Assembly: GCF_011386835.1 (NCBI RefSeq)
Contig: NC_088792.1
Location: 108,658,421-108,722,420, forward strand
DNA length: 64,000 nucleotides
Source of the DNA: Chrysemys picta bellii
Lineage: Eukaryota; Chordata; Testudines; Emydidae
Reading direction: 5' to 3'
Position numbers and translations under genes: made by a program. Below, one piece after another: positions 34,718 to 45,975 of this stretch. How positions within the stretch are numbered: position 1 is the first letter of the stretch; each line of letters starts with the position of its first letter. The notes beneath the pieces were generated by a model. It saw nothing but the letters and a program-made list of their open reading frames with translations. It was not told where the DNA came from and did not search any database.

Positions 34718-35868
34718 TCACTTGTATTGCCCTATAGACATTATGTCTGCCTGGAGTTCACAAACTAAAGTTCTAGCAGGTAAACCTTCCATTGGTCTGA
34801 AATGGAACACCCATTGGTCTAGTGGTGTGAGGATGACACCATCATAAAGTTTTAATTTAGCATTGCTTGGCTGCAGTTTTACTGGTCCCTCTTGCATGAT
34901 GTTGATGAAGTCCTTATAGCCCATTACGTTTACAAATGCTCTGCTGTCTATTTGACATTGTATGTCTTGCTTGTGCCAGCACTTTGATGTTACTTTGTAA
35001 GGTGGCTGTAGGAGCTTAAGAAACAATTTTATTTTCCTCACGTGTACTGTTCTGATATCACCCAGGCAAAGGATCTCACTATCTGAGCTGCTGCTCAGCT
35101 CATCTTTGCTCACCCCGACTATATGGTGCGTTGCTTTCCTTTGCTTTCTTTGTCTGCACATGTGTGCATAGTGATTCCTCTTGCCATGATTTCTGCACAT
35201 AGTGCTGTAAGCTGGGCATTTGTCTGCTTAATGTCTTGTTCCACAGTATTCAGAGCTTTCATTGTGAGCAGTGCTTGCCTGATCATGGTACTTATGGAGA
35301 GAGGGGTTTTTATTATTTTGTGGATTCCCGTATTTCTTTTTATTTGCATAATGCATACCTTGTGTCCTGTGTGTTTATCATCTTCATTTGAGTGAGAGTT
35401 TATTCATTCACTCCGCACATTTCTATGGCCCCTGCTAGTGTTAGCATGGAGTTTCTGAACATTCTCATTGAAGCACTTTTGTCTTTGGTTCCTATGACTA
35501 AACCATCTCATATCAACTCCTCTTTCAGCTGTACTCACATGAATTGACCATCTTGTGCTGCTTGGCAGTATAGTGGTCAATGGTTTCTATGGATCCTTTC
35601 TTACACTTGTTGAAGAGGTAGCAGTCATATATGACATTTCTTGTAGGTTCAAAATGTTTTTGGAGCATGTCCCAAATTTTGGAGGGATGTCCAGGTGATG
35701 CTGGAGCATGTGACATTCTTTCCTCATCACTGACAGCAGTGCTGCAACTCTTATGCTTTTAGCTTTTTTATTCATTCCTGTGGCACTTTCATGATTTTCC
35801 CATTTTGCTCTGAAGACATGCCCTTCCAAGCTGCTGAGTCCAGGAACTGGAATCAGGCTTGCTGCCAT
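34718..35868 (-). pseudogene. Gypsy gag and protease remnant
   Basis: Gag starts at about 35868 with MAASLIPVPGLSSLEG and continues in a second frame (35525-35716). In the frame from 35200 a nucleic-acid-binding zinc knuckle (CRNHGKRNHYAHMC) has His in place of the second Cys. At residues 84-92 of that frame, IDSRAFVNV corresponds to the retropepsin active site, with Arg in place of the usual Gly after Asp-Ser. These are typical positions for Gypsy gag, nucleocapsid and protease. Frameshifts at about 35590 and 35200 break the protein. Confidence 0.78.
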
Positions 35869-35975
35869 GACTGAGGTTTGTGTTTTGTCTGACTGTGTAA
35901 GTCTAACACTCAGATCTGCTGGGGTTGTTTTGTCCTTATAGGGCCACGTTTACCTCTGACACAATGTGCTGGTTC

Positions 35976-36243
35976 TGTCAATAGGCTACAGAAATTCCTG
36001 AGTCTTTACAATCACAGACTTTTATTCCATATATCTGAGACATTACAATCAGGGCTGCAGCACCGACTGCTTCCTTATCTTTTGTCACTGTGATCTGCCC
36101 TCACACTGGGTGCTAATTGTTCTACATCCTGCTATATAAAGTGTTGCACAGCTCAGGCCCTTGGAGTTTCTTGTGGTCGGGAAGCTGACTCTCATAACTA
36201 GTGAAGCTATATTGATTTCCATCAGCTGGGGATCTGGCTCACA
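35976..36243 (-). mobile_element. Candidate 5' LTR of the Gypsy element
   Basis: On the minus strand the stretch ends with tattgaca right before the gag leader. It has an aataaa signal (plus 36021-36026) and a tatata box near 36134-36141. The outer limit is unsure, because the segment around 36200-36243 resembles half of the agatcctcagctgg MITE family, which may have inserted there. Confidence 0.5.
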
Positions 36244-36387
36244 GTTTATCATCTTTTTAGCATTTGTGTAAAGTGCTGGTGGATCTGAAGCTCCCCACAG
36301 CAAAAGGGATAAGATTAACAGGTGCCAGGCAAACTTCACTGCAATATTAATAAGCAAGACTGGTATTTCCAAAGGTGGCATTTGGGC

Positions 36388-36600
36388 TCTGTGACAGAGT
36401 GCTTGAAGCTAACAGGTGAGCCAGCACTCTGATCACTTAGGTACTGATCAGATCCCTTGGAGAAGGATGAAAGGGGATAGTCAGCTAATTAGATGATCAG
36501 GCAGGGAGAGCTGATGAACCAGCTGAGGGGTATAAAGAAGACTCAGGAAGGCAGTGATGGCGAAGGACCTGGGCTAGCTAAGCTCAGGGTTATCTCCAAA
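36388..36600 (+). mobile_element. LTR 5' fragment of a second element
   Basis: It starts tgtgacagagtgcttgaag and includes a TATA-type ggggtataaagaag near 36527, a usual U3 layout of turtle LTRs on the plus strand. It abuts the Gypsy element but is in opposite orientation. No other part of the element is seen. Confidence 0.45.
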
Positions 36601-37600
36601 CCCCACATTTAATTTTTTCTCTGCTCTAGCATGATCTAGGACAGCAGAGGGAACCCTATTTTTTTTAGCAGCTCCATAAACTTGCAACTTGAAAGTATAA
36701 TTACGCTAATGGTTCTGGTAATTGTTAGGCACACCTTGCTATGCACTGCTTCATGTTTTGTCTCTTTTGACTTTAATGATGGAACACACTTTTTTTTTCT
36801 CTCTTGTGAACTTTCAAACTTGAAACAGCCTCTGACTTCATCATCTACAGCCAGCATCAAGCCTCTTATGACTTAATCTCCATCTTCTGGGTCCTGTCAG
36901 TAGCCAAGTGTAATTCAGAATTTTCACATGATAAATTAGAAGCCATATTATAGCTGGTTTAAATTAATGACTGTGTTGTATACCTAGTGCCACCAAATAC
37001 TGTGAGCATAAATGATGAGTACCATGGTAATGTGAAGTGGAAGTCCTGCTTATGCTAGTAGGGCTACCTTGAATGGCAGAGGAAGGGTATCCCCCAAAAT
37101 ATTCCTCATATTCAAGGAAGAAATGATGCTGTCCTTGTTTCTACTTGTCAGCACTGTGGTTGGTCATGCAGACATTAATGCAGATCTAGACACGCTTTTT
37201 GCTTTTTTTCCTGACTGGAGAAAATAATGTAGTGTACTTGACCTTCCACCTGCAATTTTATACCTCAATGGTTTAATCTTACGAAAAACAGACATCTGAT
37301 TGCCTCAGCCTTTGAAGAAAGAGCATTTGCAATGCTGCACAATACTCCTTGGGTCTGGGGTTTATGTAATTCATCCTGTTATAGTATCTGGATTAGTGAT
37401 AATTTACTGTTTGACTATTTGGATCATGAAACCTCTAATGTTCAGTTATGTTCAGAATGATTCTATAACAGGTTGCTTTCTTTGCTGGTTCTTCCCAGTA
37501 GCTATCATGAATATTATGGAGGTGCTGGTCACAATTCCATAGTTAAGAGTGAATTCGGTTTTGCCATTGAAGCAGGGATTCAACTTCTTTGTTTTATTTA
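36601..37600. other. Noncoding, nothing recognised
   Basis: AT-rich stretch with short frames only. Confidence 0.5.
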
Positions 37601-37604
37601 AAAA

Positions 37605-37796
37605 AAAAGGCATATCCTCCCTGAGTGACAGTAGCTAGGTCAACAGAAGCAGCCTTCTGTTGACCTAGCTGTGCCTAGGGTCAGGGGTTAGGGTAACAAA
37701 GCTATAGCACTCAGGGGTGTGGATTTTTTTACAATCTTCCCCCCCCTCCCAGTGTCATAGTTATGTTGACCTACATTTAAAATATAAGACTAGGCC
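37605..37796. mobile_element. Harbinger-type MITE, decayed, with hairpin
   Basis: Contains the perfect inverted repeat agctaggtcaacagaag (37633-37649) and cttctgttgacctagct (37654-37670) around a 4-nt loop. Further right come cactcaggggtgtggatttt and an end agactaggcctga that resembles the GTAGACCTGGCC terminus of the MITE at 50119. Its left terminus is decayed. Confidence 0.55.
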
Positions 37797-39080
37797 TGAA
37801 TTTCTATTTCTTTGTCATGCTGTTGTCATTCATTTCTGGCTTTTCATTGTGTGTTTTATCCTAATTTCTTCTTTCAGTTTGTTATAATTGATTCTCTGTT
37901 GTGCATGACTGTGAAGTTTTCCATATCTCATGGTGGTGAGAATCTGCTAATAGAAATAATATGGTTAGCGACATATAATCATATGACTTGTTTTGCTTTC
38001 TGATTTTTCCCCCATTGGTTAGTTTACTGTTATTTTAGATTAGCATTGTGAAAGTTGCTCATTTCTGAGATAATGTTAGGGTTTGGAGTGCTGCAGAATC
38101 CCTACAGATTTCTGGGTGATATGTAGTCTGGGCTAGGAGCCTGGCCCAGAGAGAAGAATAAGGACATAAGGTAACCAAATGACGACTCCATGAGGTAGTG
38201 CAGTAACATTCTCAAATTACAATATTTTGGGGTTTGTGCATTTCGTTGATTAAAATTGAAATTTTCTGTGGAAAGCTTGTCACAGTGAATTTAATTTTGT
38301 TGGAAAACCCCATTTTCCATCAAACGGCTTTGATAGAAGACTTCCAGCCCTATTGGAACTGTGTATTTTTAAGTTTTAACCTCAAAAAAAGAGACTATTT
38401 TGGAAATCTATGAGCATGTCTAAACTGGGACTTTTAACAGAACTCCCAACAGAACTTTAACTAGATTTTGCTAGTGCAATCACTAGAATCAGATCCAGCC
38501 AAATGTAACAAAATACCTGCTATCCCCAATTGATAGCCCTCGACTTTGTTTCTTTGTTAAATCTTAAGGAAAATCTGTGTTAGAAGCTCTACTTTCAACT
38601 CATTTTAGCTGTTGACACAGAGTCTGAAAGTAGTGTACATTCAGCAAGAAGCGATCTCTGAACAGTGTTCTTACAGTGTCTTCTCCAGTGCACAACAGGA
38701 TGATCTGAAGTAACCAGGCTTAAGATAAAACCTGCATTATGTCTTTCCTCTCTATTGAGTAAACAGTTTAGAACTTTCTTGTCTCACAAGTTGTGAGTCT
38801 TCTGTACTCCTTTTCAAATATTACATGGACCTTTAACAGTAATTGAACTTTTATGCTAGAGGTTGATCCCAATCAATTGACAGTATTCCTTTTTCACTCT
38901 CTTAGGTGAGTCTTCTGAGGCAAGCCTACCCATTCATCCTCCACTGTCAGTTTCTTGGGTATGTGACCTGTACAAATCTAAACAACCACTTAGTAGCCAT
39001 CAGTAGATTCAAATTAGTGAAAATGTGAGGCCCTGTTTGACCTGCAATAGATGGTGAAATTCTATGAGAAAGTGGATGTC
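37797..39080. other. Noncoding, nothing firmly recognised
   Basis: Bases 38240-38345 are AT-rich and resemble a MITE ending in ccagccctattgg. Otherwise I see nothing to name. Confidence 0.45.
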
Positions 39081-39084
39081 CCAG

Positions 39085-39200
39085 CACTTAGGGTTCTATT
39101 CTAGGACATGGCAGACCCAGGTTCAGTTCACTGCTCTGTCACAGGCTTCATGTCTGACTTGTGGAAATCACCTCTGCCTCAGCAAAATAGGAATATACTA
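39085..39200 (+). mobile_element. Possible CORE-SINE, very diverged
   Basis: The run cccaggttcagttcactgc, ctctgtcac and cctctgcctcagcaaaatag is in the order expected for a MIR-like SINE on the plus strand. Confidence 0.4.
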
Positions 39201-39212
39201 TATTTCTATCTC

Positions 39213-39230
39213 GGGGGGGGGGGGGGGGGG
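39213..39230. repeat. G18 homopolymer
   Basis: Eighteen consecutive guanines; could form quadruplexes and may be of uncertain length. Confidence 0.9.
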
Positions 39231-39309
39231 AGGGTCGTAGTGATATGCTTCTGAAAGATTGTGAGGCACCAAGCTGGGGACCATATAAGTATCTTAGATA
39301 GATCATTTC

Positions 39310-42300
39310 CTATCCTTGGCTACTTACCTGTGGAAACATACACAAGTATTATCATAGCTAAAAGTAGCTGGTCTTAAAATGTCATTCTGTGGGACTGCCA
39401 CCCTTTCATAGTAAAATATTACAAACTGCAGCACTTGACATTGTAGAAATGGTTTCTGAAAAGTGTAATTTGCAGGAAAAAAAATACCCTTTTGCTAGTT
39501 AAATTTTCACGGGTGACTAGTAGGTAGATCTACCTCTGAAAAGGAGATATTTTTGTTACTCATAAGTGGATCCATAATGCAGTTGCAGAATCCATTTCCC
39601 TGATGGGCTATTGAATTAGACTGCTGAGTAGTGGTCATGAAAATTGAAATGAGTGCAGCATATATGCAGGTGCCTTGAGACTAACTGTACCTCTTCCCAG
39701 AACTCAACCTAAATAAAACTCTGCTTTGGACAGGCATAAAAAAATAAAATAAATGCTGTTTGGTAACAATAGACAATACATACATTATTGCCATAGCAGA
39801 CAGGTAGCCCTGCTTTTATAAAGAAGCTTATAGTAAATATGTACAAGCTATAGTATTGTTCATGTTCTTCGGTTCTAGCAAAGAAATCAGAACCTTGTAA
39901 AATAATGTACAAGGTGATTTTAGGATTTGATCTCTCTTTTCTATATTTACCAGCTACTTAGAACAAAACTTTAAAGAAATTGAAACAAACAAAATTGGGA
40001 TTTAGGATTAATAATCGCTTATTTAGTGTCCTACATTTCTAGGACACTTTACAAACTTTTAGTAAGACACTTCTCCTGCCCTGAAGAATTTATAATCTGA
40101 AACAAGAAAAGGCATGGAATAATAATACAGAAAAGGAAGAGTATAGAAAGTTCTTCCCTATAGTAAACAGTTATTTTTTGAGGCATGACTGTGTGCTCAC
40201 AAATACCTAATAAGAGGAAGACATGGTGCCTGTGCCGAGCTGTTGACTCTCAAAGTCTTGCTTGTCCCAAGCACCATTGAGTGAAATGGAATACAGATGC
40301 AAGGTGAGAGAGAATTTTAGGGCTTGATTCACCACATTCTTGTACCTTCTGTAGTCATTTATACCTGCCAAAATGGGTGTAAAAGGGTACCACAACAAAA
40401 TTCTTCATCAGTGGTAGAATTTTACACCAATTTGTGTAAGTATAAATGATTTTATGAGGTACAAGGCAGTGGCCTTTGGAGGAAGTTAGTTGTAGACACT
40501 GGACCTATGGCAGAGCTTACCTATAATCAGGTCCCAGTGAACTCCACAATTCTGTGGCCATCAAATTTTGTCCACTTCTTGCTGCAGAATCCAAGCTTTC
40601 ATTTAAAATGAAATATATGTTTCTAGCCTTTACAATTGTGTACTAAGACTTGGAAACATGAACCCAGGGTAACTCATACAATTTCATTTTCCCAAGTCTG
40701 CAGGCTTGAAACAACAGCTTTTAGAGGTGCGAACTGCCCTATTCACCTCAAGGAAGGGGTTAAGTCTGAAACCTAAATATGACAAATTAAATGTGAACAT
40801 TAACTCTTTCGCTGCTGATTACTTTAGCAAAAACATCCAATGTATGAAGGCCCCATTCCCAACTGCCAAAGCCTCCAGCTTTATTGTTTTAAAGAACTTC
40901 TGTAATGTTGGAGTCAAGTGTTAATAAACAAATGACTTTTTTTATTGAAATCAAGCTACTGAGAATTTTCAGTCAGCAGCACCATTATACTGGTGAATCA
41001 GTTAATCTCTCCACTGAACTGGGGCCTGCTGTGTCATAGCCTACACAAGACCTTGACCATAATATCACTCTTATGTTTCTCCCTCAACAACCCCCGAACC
41101 TTAAATTCTCTCACAAGAAGATGAGGCTAAGGCAAATTAAAGCCCACCGTGGGGTTTCTGGTTTTCTTACAGGGCTGTTGTTCAACCAAAAACATGCAAA
41201 CCAAAAAAAGTGTTTGTCAATATTCCTTCATAAAGGTTAGTAGTCTGTATTAAAAAAACCCAACAAAGTAGATAGGGGACCTATCATATCTCCCTGTTCT
41301 CATTTCTGCTCAACACAGCCCAATGATAAAAGGGAATTAGGGTTCTTTCAAGGGGCTGAATGCAACTGGGCTTACCTGTATGTGACAACCTCAGATCTGG
41401 TAGATAGTCCCCGCTGAAGTCTCTGAAATCTGTATGGGATTTATCCCTTCCAGAATTCTCAGTGCTGTCTGGCTCAGTGGAACATTTTGCCAGGTATGCC
41501 ACTGTGGAAGGGTTGAGGGGACACCTCTCTGGACCTATGGACACCTGTGGACCTGTCCTAGGATCACATTAGTAGAGCTGGGGTTCAGTAGCTGAGCAGG
41601 GATGTACTTTTTGCATGTGGTAGAAGTGGAACTGGTGATATTTTTGCTCACAGACTTACCCTGACAACTTTCTAGTTTACATGTTTTTTGACACATTGGT
41701 GGAGATTGTTTCTCTGTTTTCCTCACATACATTTTCTCTCTTTTGGTTTTTCAATTTTGTGCGCAGGTAAGCCAACCTTTTTACTTGTCTCTCTCTTTTT
41801 CTTTTTTCATTTTCTAGCAGCAAAGACATTTTATGGTGCTTTTGAAAGATTCTTTGCAAGGCTGTCTGCCAGAAATTGGATGTCAGCACAAAGATTTCAG
41901 CAGGGAATTTAGAAATCTTAACTGACATCTGAATTTTAGGAAACAATCCTTTTCATTAATATGTTATATCCATGGCCCTGATCTTGCAGTTAGCCCTGTA
42001 CAGGCACAGTAGTCTGCCCAAAAAGTGTATTGCATCATCAGGATCTTTGTGATATTGCTCATTAAAACAGGATACATTTTTGAATGCTAATAATAATTAT
42101 TAGAATGTGCAAGAGACACTGAAAAGGTGGTGTTCTCAAATGGGGAAACTAGAATGGGTCAGATGGTGAAACTAGAAAGGTCATTGTGTTCCTAAAACAT
42201 GAGAACTTCAGAATTATGGAGTGCAGGATCTTTTCAGAGAATTGTGAATCAAGGTTCTGGAGTTCTGTCAAAAATGGTGTTAAATCCATTCCATGGGTTT

Positions 42301-42869
42301 ACTTCCTATAAGACATTAGAGATAGACACAAGTATCCTTGAACCTGTGGCTTCCCATACTGTAATCAGAACACAAGGCTGAATGCCAGGATAGCACCTAT
42401 ATGGAAGGGGGGAAATGTCATTGAGAGAAGGATGGTGGGAGATTTATGCCAGTGCATTTAACTCAGGGAACAAAAGATAATGTGTTATATGGTTTCCTGC
42501 TATAGAATTCTTTAATCCTGTTACTCCATTTCATGGCATCAGGGCCTCTTTAGAAGCAGCGGCTTGCTGTTTTTTAAGAATAGCATCTGTGAAGAACTGT
42601 AATACTTTTATTTTATAAACAGGCCCAATGCTGCAAGTGGCTTCACATAGGTAGATCTCTACAACCTCATAGAGCCCCAGTGAAGTCAACAAAAGCCCCT
42701 TGGGAGATTAGACAAACACTGGTGGAGCATCTCCTCCCGGATGGAAGTTGAAGGTGATCAGTACCTCTCAGGTCACCCACACTGTCACTGTTCCAGAGTA
42801 ATTGCACCTCCGAGCCCTTCCTGGCCTCCTTGAGGGCACTCCTCCTCAAGTCTCAGGCTTCTAGCCATC
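39310..42869. other. Noncoding with small repeat fragments
   Basis: Bases 40030-40140 (cctgccctgaagaatttata) resemble a CORE-SINE tail. Bases 40320-40476 form a palindromic MITE, with ttcaccacattcttgtacct at the left and aggtacaaggcagtgg at the right. The rest has no identifiable gene or repeat. Confidence 0.45.
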
Positions 42870-43556
42870 ACATTCCTTGGGGCAGGAACTCATGTTCCTT
42901 TCCCTCCTGACCAGGGGTTTAGCCTGCAATTCCCTTTTTAATTCACTGTGCTTAAGCTAGCAGGTCTGACTTTAGTCCAGCACCTGAAATTCTGCTCTAT
43001 CCGAGGGGGATGGCAGCATTTACCAGTAACCAACCAGCTTTCACAGAGCACAGCAGATTACATTACAGAGAAAACATATAAGACAAACCCCTGCTAAGTT
43101 TACTCCGTGGAGATCCTAGCAGATTTCAAAAGTCCTTCAAACCATTCCAGTGGAGCTTTGCCCTCTTGGTTAAAGCTGCCTGTCGATTTGTGGATCAAGT
43201 GACAGTTGTTGGGTCAAAGCAGGCTGCCCCTTTATACCACTCTTTCTCCTTTGTTTGCTCCTGAATCCAGGCAAAACCAGTATATTCATTTCCCCCCAGG
43301 GGATGGTACTTCTCCAGAATATTTACCTGTCTAGGAATTTGCATTAATTACCCCCCACCCAGTGATTTTAGTTGTTGCAGGAAGCTCTGTAATCCTCCTG
43401 CATGGAGCCAGAATACAACCTCTAAAGCAAATATACATATACAATTTTTAAGTACAATAGTCTGAACATCCTATGCCCCCTTAGCAAGAGGAACTTCTCA
43501 ATAAATAGTCTCTGAAGTTGCCCCACTTCCAGGGTCTCACATCTGTCACATCTATC
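42870..43556 (-). mobile_element. Probable LTR, minus strand
   Basis: Reading the minus strand from 43556, the block starts tgtgacagatgtgagaccc and has a TATA-type gagtggtataaaggggc centred near 43235, with GC-richer DNA downstream, as in a U3/R organisation. A matching terminal CA and duplication were not found, so the inner limit is approximate and the class is open. Confidence 0.45.
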
Positions 43557-44081
43557 CCATTGGAAGAGAAATTTAACTCTTTCACTTCTAGCTGGTAATA
43601 ATGCAAGAATGCTGGGGGGACTGAGTCACACAGTCTTTCATAAAAATAAAATCAGAAATTTACCGGTTTCCCCCACACATCATTTCATGGGATCAGACCC
43701 AAAGTTAAGGTAATGCTAAAGATTTTAAAATGGGCCTGGAGGATATAGGTGCCCAAATCCCACTGATATTCAATGGCAGCTGTATCTAAACTCGTTTGGC
43801 TCCTTTTGAAAATATCAAAATGTTAATGTTTCATGAAAAAAACTTTACTTAACAAGATTAATAGTAGTATTATAAACTTCCTAATTAAGCGTTTTAGCTA
43901 AAATATAAAATGTTTTAACTCGGAGCTTTAGCGTCTATAACAAAATAATTTAAAGCCAACTTCATTTCTTCACTTTTCAATAGTAAGGCATTTAATAATC
44001 TACAATATGAAACAGATTTTAAAATAGACTCTAATCATCATAACCATACAGAGCAATGCAATTTTTTCCTAAAACGCACTT
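43557..44081. other. Noncoding, nothing firmly recognised
   Basis: The segment 43735-43810 (ggtgcccaaatcccactg ... ccttttgaaaat) is a likely palindromic-MITE remnant. The rest is AT-rich. Confidence 0.45.
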
Positions 44082-44089
44082 TGCATAGG

Positions 44090-44297
44090 CAGGGCCGGCT
44101 CCAGGCACCAGCTTGTCAAGCAGGTGCTTGGGGCGGCCGCTCCGGAGACGGGTGGCACGTCCAGGTATTCGGCAGCAATTTGGCGGACGGTCCCTCACTC
44201 CGCCTTGGAGCGAAGGACCTCCCGCTGAATTGCCGCTGCAGATCGCAATCGCGGCTTTTTTTTTTTTTTTGGCTCCAAAACCCTGGAGCCGGCCCTG
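44090..44297. mobile_element. hAT-type MITE with perfect 8-bp duplication
   Basis: The ends cagggccggctccaggc and ctggagccggccctg are inverted. The element is flanked by tgcatagg at 44082-44089 and at 44298-44305, an exact 8-bp target duplication that identifies the hAT superfamily. It contains gcttggggcggc and an internal run of T near 44257-44271. It is the same family as 15259-15412 but is longer and GC-rich, with many CpG, so it is younger. Confidence 0.93.
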
Positions 44298-44439
44298 TGC
44301 ATAGGAAATGTATCCTTTTTACAATAGAATAGGCATACACATATATTTGAAAAGGTACATCTCTTATGCAAGAATACAAACCATGATTATAAAACCTTGC
44401 TGGCTTGCTCTTTAGTGGTCAATCCACATGAAGACAAAG

Positions 44440-44530
44440 TTGTGCATATAGTCCTGATCCTACCAAAACTTGTGCACATGCTTAAAGTTAAACACCTGCG
44501 TAAGTGTTTGAAGGATCAAGGCTATAATGT
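44440..44530. mobile_element. Palindromic MITE fragment (cacatgcttaaagtt family)
   Basis: Has cctgatcctaccaaaacttg, cacatgcttaaagtt and tgaaggatcaagg. Related copies are at 19008, 47440 and 62462. Confidence 0.5.
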
Positions 44531-44649
44531 GTGCAGACCCTTACAGAGTCAAACTGAACACAGTGGAGTGCCATGTGAGTGTGGGGGGGTCTCCCTCTGT
44601 GGATCAGATTGCAGGATTGAGGACTGCTGAAGTTAATGGACTCCTCACA

Positions 44650-44720
44650 GGGTGAAATCCTAGACCCAATGAAGTCAATGGCAAAATTCCTATTGACTTC
44701 AGTGGAGCCAGGATTTCACC
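44650..44720. mobile_element. Short palindromic MITE, ggtgaaatcc ends
   Basis: A 71-bp near-palindrome: ggtgaaatcc (from 44651) is exactly inverted as ggatttcacc (to 44720), with inner inverted gaagtcaatgg and cctattgacttc. Confidence 0.7.
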
Positions 44721-44730
44721 TTGGGTGTGT

Positions 44731-45325
44731 AAAGGTAAGCATATGCCTCAGCCTTTGCAGGATCAGGGCCTCTGTGTACATGTGGGAGGACAGGGGATGA
44801 TAGTGAAGATTTAAACGTAGCTTTTATCGCATCCAGAGAACTGAACCTGAGCTCATTTTTATGTCCAGGTTTATTCTTCTCTGCCTTCACCAGTACAAAC
44901 CAGGGATCACTGAAGTGATTATACTAGGGCTATACCAGTTTAACAGGCATGAGAAGCAGGCCAAGTATCTGCAATGCATATGTTGCCAGTCCAACCAATT
45001 GGTCATAATACACTACTCGTAATTAGTACTCATGGAATTGTTTGTTGTCGATAAGTGACAAAATGACATAATTTATCTTTGAATAAATTTATATTTATAA
45101 AAAAAACTAATCAGCTCTATAGATGGTCAAATAACTGTTTAGAGCTAATTTATCGGAATTGTTTTCTGTCAATCAAATAAAATAATCACAGTTTCTTTCC
45201 ATGATGAGACTAGTTTGGATAGTTAAATAAGTTAAACCAAGAGCTGTCCTGGAGAAAATGCTAGGGTGCCAGCACTTTCAGTTTTTGTAACTAGTATTTT
45301 TTAATATATGGAGATATACCTATCT
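44731..45325. other. Noncoding, nothing recognised
   Basis: AT-rich with short frames only. Confidence 0.5.
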
Positions 45326-45453
45326 CATAGAACTGGAAGGGACCCTGAAAGGTCATCAAGTCCAGCCCCCTGCCTTCACTAGCTGGACCAAGTACTGATT
45401 TTGCGTCAGAGTCCCTAAGTGGCCCTCTCAAGGATTGAACTCACAATCCTGAG
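45326..45453 (-). mobile_element. Cryptodire-type tRNA/CR1-tail SINE, 5'-truncated
   Basis: On the minus strand a pol III B box (gagttcaatcc, plus 45432-45442) is followed by a middle domain and by a tail aggtcccttccagttctatg-like segment that matches the CR1 3' end. The A box is missing because the copy is cut just upstream of the B box. Turtle SINEs of this design borrow the CR1 machinery. No target duplication is seen. Confidence 0.78.
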
Positions 45454-45489
45454 TATGTCAGAATATATTTCAATTAGCTTAGTTTCAAA

Positions 45490-45975
45490 GGCCTAACATG
45501 AAGAGACACAGAAGGAATAGGCTTTTAAACCTTACAACCAATAGCCCCCAAATGCTGGGCTCTTAAGTAAGTTAACAAAAAAGTAGTCATCCTGCAACAA
45601 AAAAATTTCAGAAACAGACTTCAAAGTGAAACTGCAGAGCTACAATTCATTTGCAAATTTAATACCATTAATTTGGGCTTGAATAGGGACTGGGAATGGC
45701 TGTCTCACTACAAAAGAAATTTCCCCTCTCTTGGTATTGACATCTCCTCATCAATTATGGGGAGTGGACTACATCTACCCTGATTAAATTGGCCTTGTCA
45801 ACACTGGGTCTCCACTTGTAAGGTAACTCCCTTCTCTTCCTGTGTCAGTATATTTATACCTGCATCTGTATTTTTCACTCCATGCATCTGAAGAAGTGGG
45901 TTTTTTACCCACAAAAGCTTATGCCCAAATGAATCTGTTAGTCTTTAAGGTGCCACCAGACTCCTCGTTTTTTTC
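45490..45975 (+). mobile_element. Penelope-like element 3' part, single orientation
   Basis: The last 110 bp repeat the right half of the 25997-26321 element: ccatgcatctgaagaag, cttatgcccaaatgaatctg and ggtgccaccagactcctcg. Upstream, 45575-45790 reads as decayed sequence (ttcagaaacagacttcaaag and attcatttgcaaatttaata) that is probably the end of the element's coding region and its 3' untranslated region. Stops in all frames prevent a protein call. Unlike the two insertions at 26 kb, it has no inverted partner. Confidence 0.6.
45884..45924 (+). ncRNA. Hammerhead-like motif, decayed (copy C)
   Basis: Identical in order and length (41 nt) to copy B at 26199: GCAT, CTGAAGA, GTGGGT/ACCCAC hairpin, AAAAGCTT, ATGC. 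The core G is again A. Confidence 0.45.

Larger units (their letters stand above)
32225..36243 (-). mobile_element. Gypsy (Metaviridae) retrotransposon, decayed, 3'-truncated
   Basis: On the minus strand the order is LTR candidate, gag with zinc knuckle, protease, reverse transcriptase, RNase H region and integrase, the standard Ty3/Gypsy order. Every domain is split by frameshifts and stops. The element stops inside or just after the integrase near 32225, and no 3' LTR is seen. A separate MITE has inserted at 33172-33367. No envelope-like reading frame is visible. It cannot be active. Confidence 0.85.

Noticed and set aside
35123..35395. Plus-strand 90-codon hydrophobic frame
   Set aside because: Antisense shadow of the Gypsy gag region.
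40706..40924. 72-codon frame ending before an AT-rich stretch
   Set aside because: Looks protein-like but has no homology that I recognise, no splice context and no start context.
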